In this document: positions 6,059 through 8,622 of the stretch, piece after piece
Layout of the letters: each line of letters opens with the position of its first letter
Position numbering within the stretch: the first letter of the stretch is position 1
Assembly (NCBI GenBank): GCA_002393975.1
Contig: DGSM01000084.1
Span: 1,086-9,707, forward strand
Direction of reading: 5' to 3'
DNA length: 8,622 bases
Origin: Clostridiales bacterium UBA4362
GTDB taxonomy: Bacteria > Bacillota > Clostridia > TANB77 > CAG-508
Translations under genes and position numbers: made by a program
Notes under the pieces: generated by a model
The model's database searches: none
Seen by the model: only the letters and a program-made list of their open reading frames with translations
What the model was told of the DNA's origin: nothing

Positions 6059-6970
6059 CTAAATATTTCTAAAATCAAAATTTGGAACATATTCTTCTTC
6101 ATGTTCTCCTAAATCTTGCATATATCCCTCATCAAGTCCTAAAGTATATAAGTAATTTTCTATTTCCTTATATTCTTTTGTATTAATCTTTCTATTAATT
6201 CCTTCTATACTCTTAGCTTTATTTGTTGGAAAATATTGTGCCATAACACTTACATAAGTATTATGTGGTAAATTATCTTTTATCCACTTTAAAATGTTTT
6301 TACTATTTTGAACATGATTCGGTAAAATCAAATGACGAATTATAACACCTTTAGTCATAATCCCTTTATCATTAAATTCATTTTCTCCTATTTGATTAAT
6401 CATCTCTTTTATAGCTTTTGTAGCATACTCAAAGTAGTTAGGACAATTAGAATATTTTAAAGCTAGTTCATCACTATAATACTTTAAATCAGGAAGATAT
6501 ATATCTACTATTCCCTCTAAATCTTTAATAGTTTCTATTGTTTCATATCCACTAGTATTATATACAATTGGAATTGTTAACCCTTTACTTTTTGCAATCT
6601 TTATAGCTTCTATTATTTGATATATATACATAGTGCCAGTAACTAAGTTAATATTATTTACTCCTCTTGCTTGTTGTTCAAGCATGATTTCACTTAATCT
6701 TTCAATACTAACTTCTTTTCCCTTACCTTCTTGGCTTACCTCATAGTTTTGGCAATAAACACAAGCAAGATTGCAATTGCTAAAAAATATTGTACCAGAT
6801 CCTTCTTTTCCACTAATACAAGGTTCTTCAAAATAATGTGAAGATACTAAAGCAATTCTTATTTTATCATCACATTTACAAAAACCTTTTGTTCCTTCTA
6901 ATCTATTTACTTTACATTTTCTTGGACAAATTTCGCATTTAGATAATTTGTCAATTGTTATCTTTTCCAT
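6059..6970 (-). CDS. radical SAM protein, PflX / PflA-like (COG1313 type)
   Basis: Predicted iron-sulfur enzyme that reductively cleaves S-adenosylmethionine. It resembles the PflX group, relatives of pyruvate formate-lyase activating enzyme whose substrate is unknown. From the ATG at 6970 it has 303 residues. The N-terminal cysteine cluster CEICPRKCKVNRLEGTKGFC (Cys12, 15, 19 and 31) is the family hallmark and may bind a second metal site. The radical SAM motif CNLACVYC gives Cys66, Cys70 and Cys73 (C-x3-C-x2-C), in the context GSGTIFFSNCNLAC. YVSVMAQYFP in the C-terminal third also fits this family. The frame stays open for 45 codons upstream to 7105, but that would overlap the divergent thioesterase coding region and lacks family similarity. 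The chosen ATG has no Shine-Dalgarno sequence, and a -10 element ends seven bases before it, so the mRNA looks leaderless. No glycyl-radical enzyme lies nearby. Confidence 0.86.
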   Translation of the reverse strand: MEKITIDKLSKCEICPRKCKVNRLEGTKGFCKCDDKIRIALVSSHYFEEPCISGKEGSGTIFFSNCNLACVYCQNYEVSQEGKGKEVSIERLSEIMLEQQARGVNNINLVTGTMYIYQIIEAIKIAKSKGLTIPIVYNTSGYETIETIKDLEGIVDIYLPDLKYYSDELALKYSNCPNYFEYATKAIKEMINQIGENEFNDKGIMTKGVIIRHLILPNHVQNSKNILKWIKDNLPHNTYVSVMAQYFPTNKAKSIEGINRKINTKEYKEIENYLYTLGLDEGYMQDLGEHEEEYVPNFDFRNI

Positions 6971-6977
6971 AGAGTAT

Positions 6978-6986
6978 ATTATAGCA
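6978..6986 (-). promoter_or_regulatory. extended -10 promoter of the radical SAM gene, apparently leaderless
   Basis: Read on the minus strand, TGCTATAAT is a perfect extended -10 (TGn plus TATAAT at 6978-6983). The ATG of the downstream gene begins at 6970, so the first transcribed base would be at or within a base or two of the start codon. No good -35 hexamer is present 16-18 bp upstream. Confidence 0.55.
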
Positions 6987-7001
6987 TTTTTCTTTAGTTT
7001 A

Positions 7002-7010
7002 TGATATATT
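7002..7010 (+). promoter_or_regulatory. extended -10 promoter of the thioesterase gene
   Basis: TGATATATT at 7002-7010 is TGn followed by a five-of-six -10 hexamer. The -35 region, near 6982-6987, has no consensus and overlaps the opposing promoter of the radical SAM gene. Transcription would begin near 7017, leaving a leader of about 23 nt that carries AAAGAGG seven bases before the ATG at 7040. Confidence 0.4.
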
Positions 7011-7039
7011 AACGAAGAATTAATTAAAGAGGTACTAAT

Positions 7040-7852
7040 ATGAAATTTTACGATGGTTATTTTGAAGAAGAATTTAAAATCAATTTTACACAAGTTGGCT
7101 TTCATAATGAGCTTACTAACAAATCTTTCTTAAGTTTTATGGAAGATATAGCAGGAGATCATTCTACTCATTTCAATATGTCTTTTACTGAATTATTTAA
7201 AAAGAATCTTACTTGGGTATTGCTTAATTGGAAATTACAAATATTAAAAAGACCTGGAGACAATGAAGATGTTAGAGTTGTTACTTGGGGTAGATTCTTT
7301 AATAAGCTATTTGTAATAAGAGATTTTAAAGTATTTAATAGTAATGATGAACTATGTGCTATTGCCTCATCTAAATGGTGTTTAGTAGATACTAATAGTC
7401 ACAAAATAGCTCGTCTTCCAGAAAATTTAGATGAAATCTATAACAAATTTCCTGAAGAATCTGTATTTGGAATTCAAGATTTACCTAAACTAGATTTACC
7501 TAATGAATCAGAAGAAGTAAAAGAATCATTAAATTATAAAATAAGAAGATTTGATTTAGATTTAAATAAACATGTACATAATTTAAACTATTTAGATTAT
7601 GCATATGAAGTTCTTCCTGAAGAAGTATACTTTGATGATAAAGAGTTAAAAAATGTAGAAATCGCTTATAAAAAAGAAGTTGCTCTAGGTGAAGAAATTA
7701 AAATAGAATTATATGAATCAAATAATGATAATATAAAAATAAAAGAGCACTCAAAAGTTACTTTTGAACGCTTTACAGAAACTCCAGTATATACAATACT
7801 AATTAAGAGCAAAGATAGTGATGAACTTCATGCAATCATAAAACTATATTAG
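7040..7852 (+). CDS. acyl-ACP thioesterase, two hot-dog domains
   Basis: Predicted cytoplasmic enzyme that hydrolyses acyl-acyl carrier protein, releasing free fatty acid and holo-ACP, as the plant FatA/FatB and bacterial acyl-ACP thioesterases do. Its 270 residues fit two hot-dog domains, roughly 5-130 and 155-268. Domain 1 shows the central-helix segment around 30-46 (FLSFMEDIAGDHSTHFN), RPGDNEDVRVVTWGR at 71-85 and IASSKWCLVDTNSHKIARLP at 108-127, all matching the family pattern. Domain 2 shows RRFDLDLNKHVHNLNYLDY at 169-187. Here Asn176 and His178 match the catalytic Asn-x-His, and Glu190 is a plausible third residue. The usual HVNN reads HVHN here, a small divergence. AAAGAGG seven bases upstream fixes the start. 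The gene stands alone, divergent from the radical SAM gene and ended by the hairpin at 7903-7933. Chain-length preference cannot be told from sequence. Confidence 0.87.
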   Translation: MKFYDGYFEEEFKINFTQVGFHNELTNKSFLSFMEDIAGDHSTHFNMSFTELFKKNLTWVLLNWKLQILKRPGDNEDVRVVTWGRFFNKLFVIRDFKVFNSNDELCAIASSKWCLVDTNSHKIARLPENLDEIYNKFPEESVFGIQDLPKLDLPNESEEVKESLNYKIRRFDLDLNKHVHNLNYLDYAYEVLPEEVYFDDKELKNVEIAYKKEVALGEEIKIELYESNNDNIKIKEHSKVTFERFTETPVYTILIKSKDSDELHAIIKLY

Positions 7853-7902
7853 ATAAAAGAATAAATTAAAGTTTAATATTATATTAGAAAGAAAAAAAAC
7901 AA

Positions 7903-7933
7903 AAAATGTCTAAACATATCATTTAGACATTTT
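7903..7933. terminator. bidirectional intrinsic terminator between convergent genes
   Basis: AAAATGTCTAAA (7903-7914) and TTTAGACATTTT (7922-7933) form a perfect 12-bp stem around a 7-base loop. T-rich sequence follows on the plus strand, and the A-rich run at 7892-7906 gives a U-run on the minus strand. It ends both the thioesterase transcript and that of the membrane protein gene ending at 8007. Confidence 0.9.
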
Positions 7934-7936
7934 ATT

Positions 7937-7974
7937 ATTTTTTATTTTTTTATTTTTTATTTTTTATTTTTTTA
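7937..7974. repeat. five-unit (A T6-7) simple repeat
   Basis: Directly right of the terminator, A is followed by runs of 6, 7, 6, 6 and 7 T, giving units of 7, 8, 7, 7 and 8 bases between A at 7937 and A at 7974. Such a tract can change length by slippage, but it lies outside any coding region. It mirrors the A-rich sequence left of the hairpin. Confidence 0.8.
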
Positions 7975-8006
7975 TTATAATTATTAATTACTCATTATTT
8001 TTTAGC

Positions 8007-8622
8007 TTATTCAATTGATTTATTACCTAGAACCTTAATTCTTCTAATTCCAAAGCTCGCATCGCTTATAATATAAACACATATTGCACCAAATGCTATC
8101 ATTATAAGTGTTAGAATTAAAAATGATATGTCAGTATTAAACATTAAGTATATATAAAGTATTAATCCTATTATTAAAAATATAGCAGCTAAAACTATTT
8201 TTATTATTTCAGAGTCATATTGTTTCTTAGTTTCTTTATTTAGATCTTTACTTTCAAAGTCAGGTTCTTTAAAATACTTGTCTTTTATAATTTCAGTAAA
8301 ATTTGGTGAACCAATATATTGAACTATTTCAAGTTCAAACCATTCAAGATAATCATACCATATTTTTCCATATGAATTACGAGATATTATTAGATTTAAA
8401 GGAATGAATATAACTGGAATTCCAATTATAAAGCTAACAAACACAATTATAGTTCCTATAACCATATTATCTAATGATTTAGTTAATCCAAATAATATGA
8501 TTGTTAATATTACAGAAATAGCTATAGGTATCATGTTTATAATTTTTAATTTATAATATTGTGAAACTGCTTTTATTGAATCTGGTGAAGGATGTATTTC
8601 ACTAAATTTAATAGCTATGTCT
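8007..8622 (-). CDS. multi-span membrane protein of unknown function, N-terminus beyond the window
   Basis: I do not recognise this protein. The frame is open to the right edge, so the methionine codon at 8532-8534 is internal, not the likely start; at least 204 residues are visible. The first 29 visible residues (including SEIHPSPDSIKAVSQYYKLK) are hydrophilic and would be cytoplasmic. Two hydrophobic spans follow, around IPIAISVILTIILFGL and MVIGTIIVFVSFIIGIPVIF. Next comes a charged central loop of about 60 residues with aromatic YGKIWYDYLEWFELE and an acidic/lysine stretch, then two more spans around VLAAIFLIIGLILYIYLMF and FLILTLIMIAFGAICVYII. The short tail, SFGIRRIKVLGNKSIE, is basic. 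Four helices in a 2+2 arrangement put both ends and the loop on the same side, probably inside. No transporter or enzyme motif is visible. It converges on the thioesterase gene across the terminator at 7903-7933. Confidence 0.75.
   Translation of the reverse strand, partial: DIAIKFSEIHPSPDSIKAVSQYYKLKIINMIPIAISVILTIILFGLTKSLDNMVIGTIIVFVSFIIGIPVIFIPLNLIISRNSYGKIWYDYLEWFELEIVQYIGSPNFTEIIKDKYFKEPDFESKDLNKETKKQYDSEIIKIVLAAIFLIIGLILYIYLMFNTDISFLILTLIMIAFGAICVYIISDASFGIRRIKVLGNKSIE

Noticed and set aside
6971..7105. 45-codon N-terminal extension of the radical SAM gene
   Set aside because: It would overlap the divergent thioesterase coding region, looks like translated AT-rich DNA, and precedes the conserved cysteine cluster region that normally starts the family.
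8007..8534. Complete 175-residue membrane protein starting at 8534
   Set aside because: The frame continues open to the window edge with protein-like sequence and no ribosome binding site before that methionine codon, so it is a partial gene.

Overview
The window is AT-rich (about 30% GC by eye), uses the standard code, has strong AAGGAG-type ribosome binding sites and short intergenic gaps. The glycolytic enzymes are of the low-GC Gram-positive kind. It suggests a Bacillota genome (Clostridia or a related gut lineage); no finer placement can be supported from the sequence alone.

Left half (1-4051, minus strand): a glycolytic operon read right to left as gap - pgk - tpiA - gpmI. These enzymes carry glyceraldehyde-3-phosphate through to 2-phosphoglycerate, with triose-phosphate isomerase feeding in dihydroxyacetone phosphate. 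gpmI runs off the left edge. A good sigma-A-type promoter (TTGAAA, 17 bp, TACAAT) lies just upstream of gap. gap and pgk are 15 bp apart. pgk and tpiA are separated by 91 bp holding a 17-bp stem-loop with no U-tract, which reads as an mRNA processing or stability element rather than a terminator. No cggR-like repressor gene lies upstream of gap.

Middle (4052-6970): divergent from gap is a plus-strand class I glutamine amidotransferase-like peptidase of the C26 type. It converges on a minus-strand group separated from it by a bidirectional terminator with A-rich and T-rich flanks. That group is, in transcription order, a PflX-like radical SAM protein, a 164-residue protein with a duplicated 21-residue aromatic/basic unit, and a 108-residue protein with a signal peptide and one membrane span. 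I do not recognise the last two; they are 19 bp apart and probably cotranscribed.

Right part (6971-8622): a two-hot-dog-domain acyl-ACP thioesterase is divergent from the radical SAM gene, with only 69 bp between the start codons. Both promoters there look like extended -10 types, and the radical SAM mRNA appears leaderless. The thioesterase converges, across a second A-rich/hairpin/T-rich terminator, on a four-span membrane protein of unknown function whose N-terminus lies beyond the right edge.

Most of the window is core metabolism. The least explained parts are the intercistronic hairpin, the unknown two-gene unit with its internal repeat, the apparently leaderless radical SAM gene, and the symmetric A/T-flanked convergent terminators. 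I see no CRISPR array, tRNA, rRNA, insertion sequence or prophage element.
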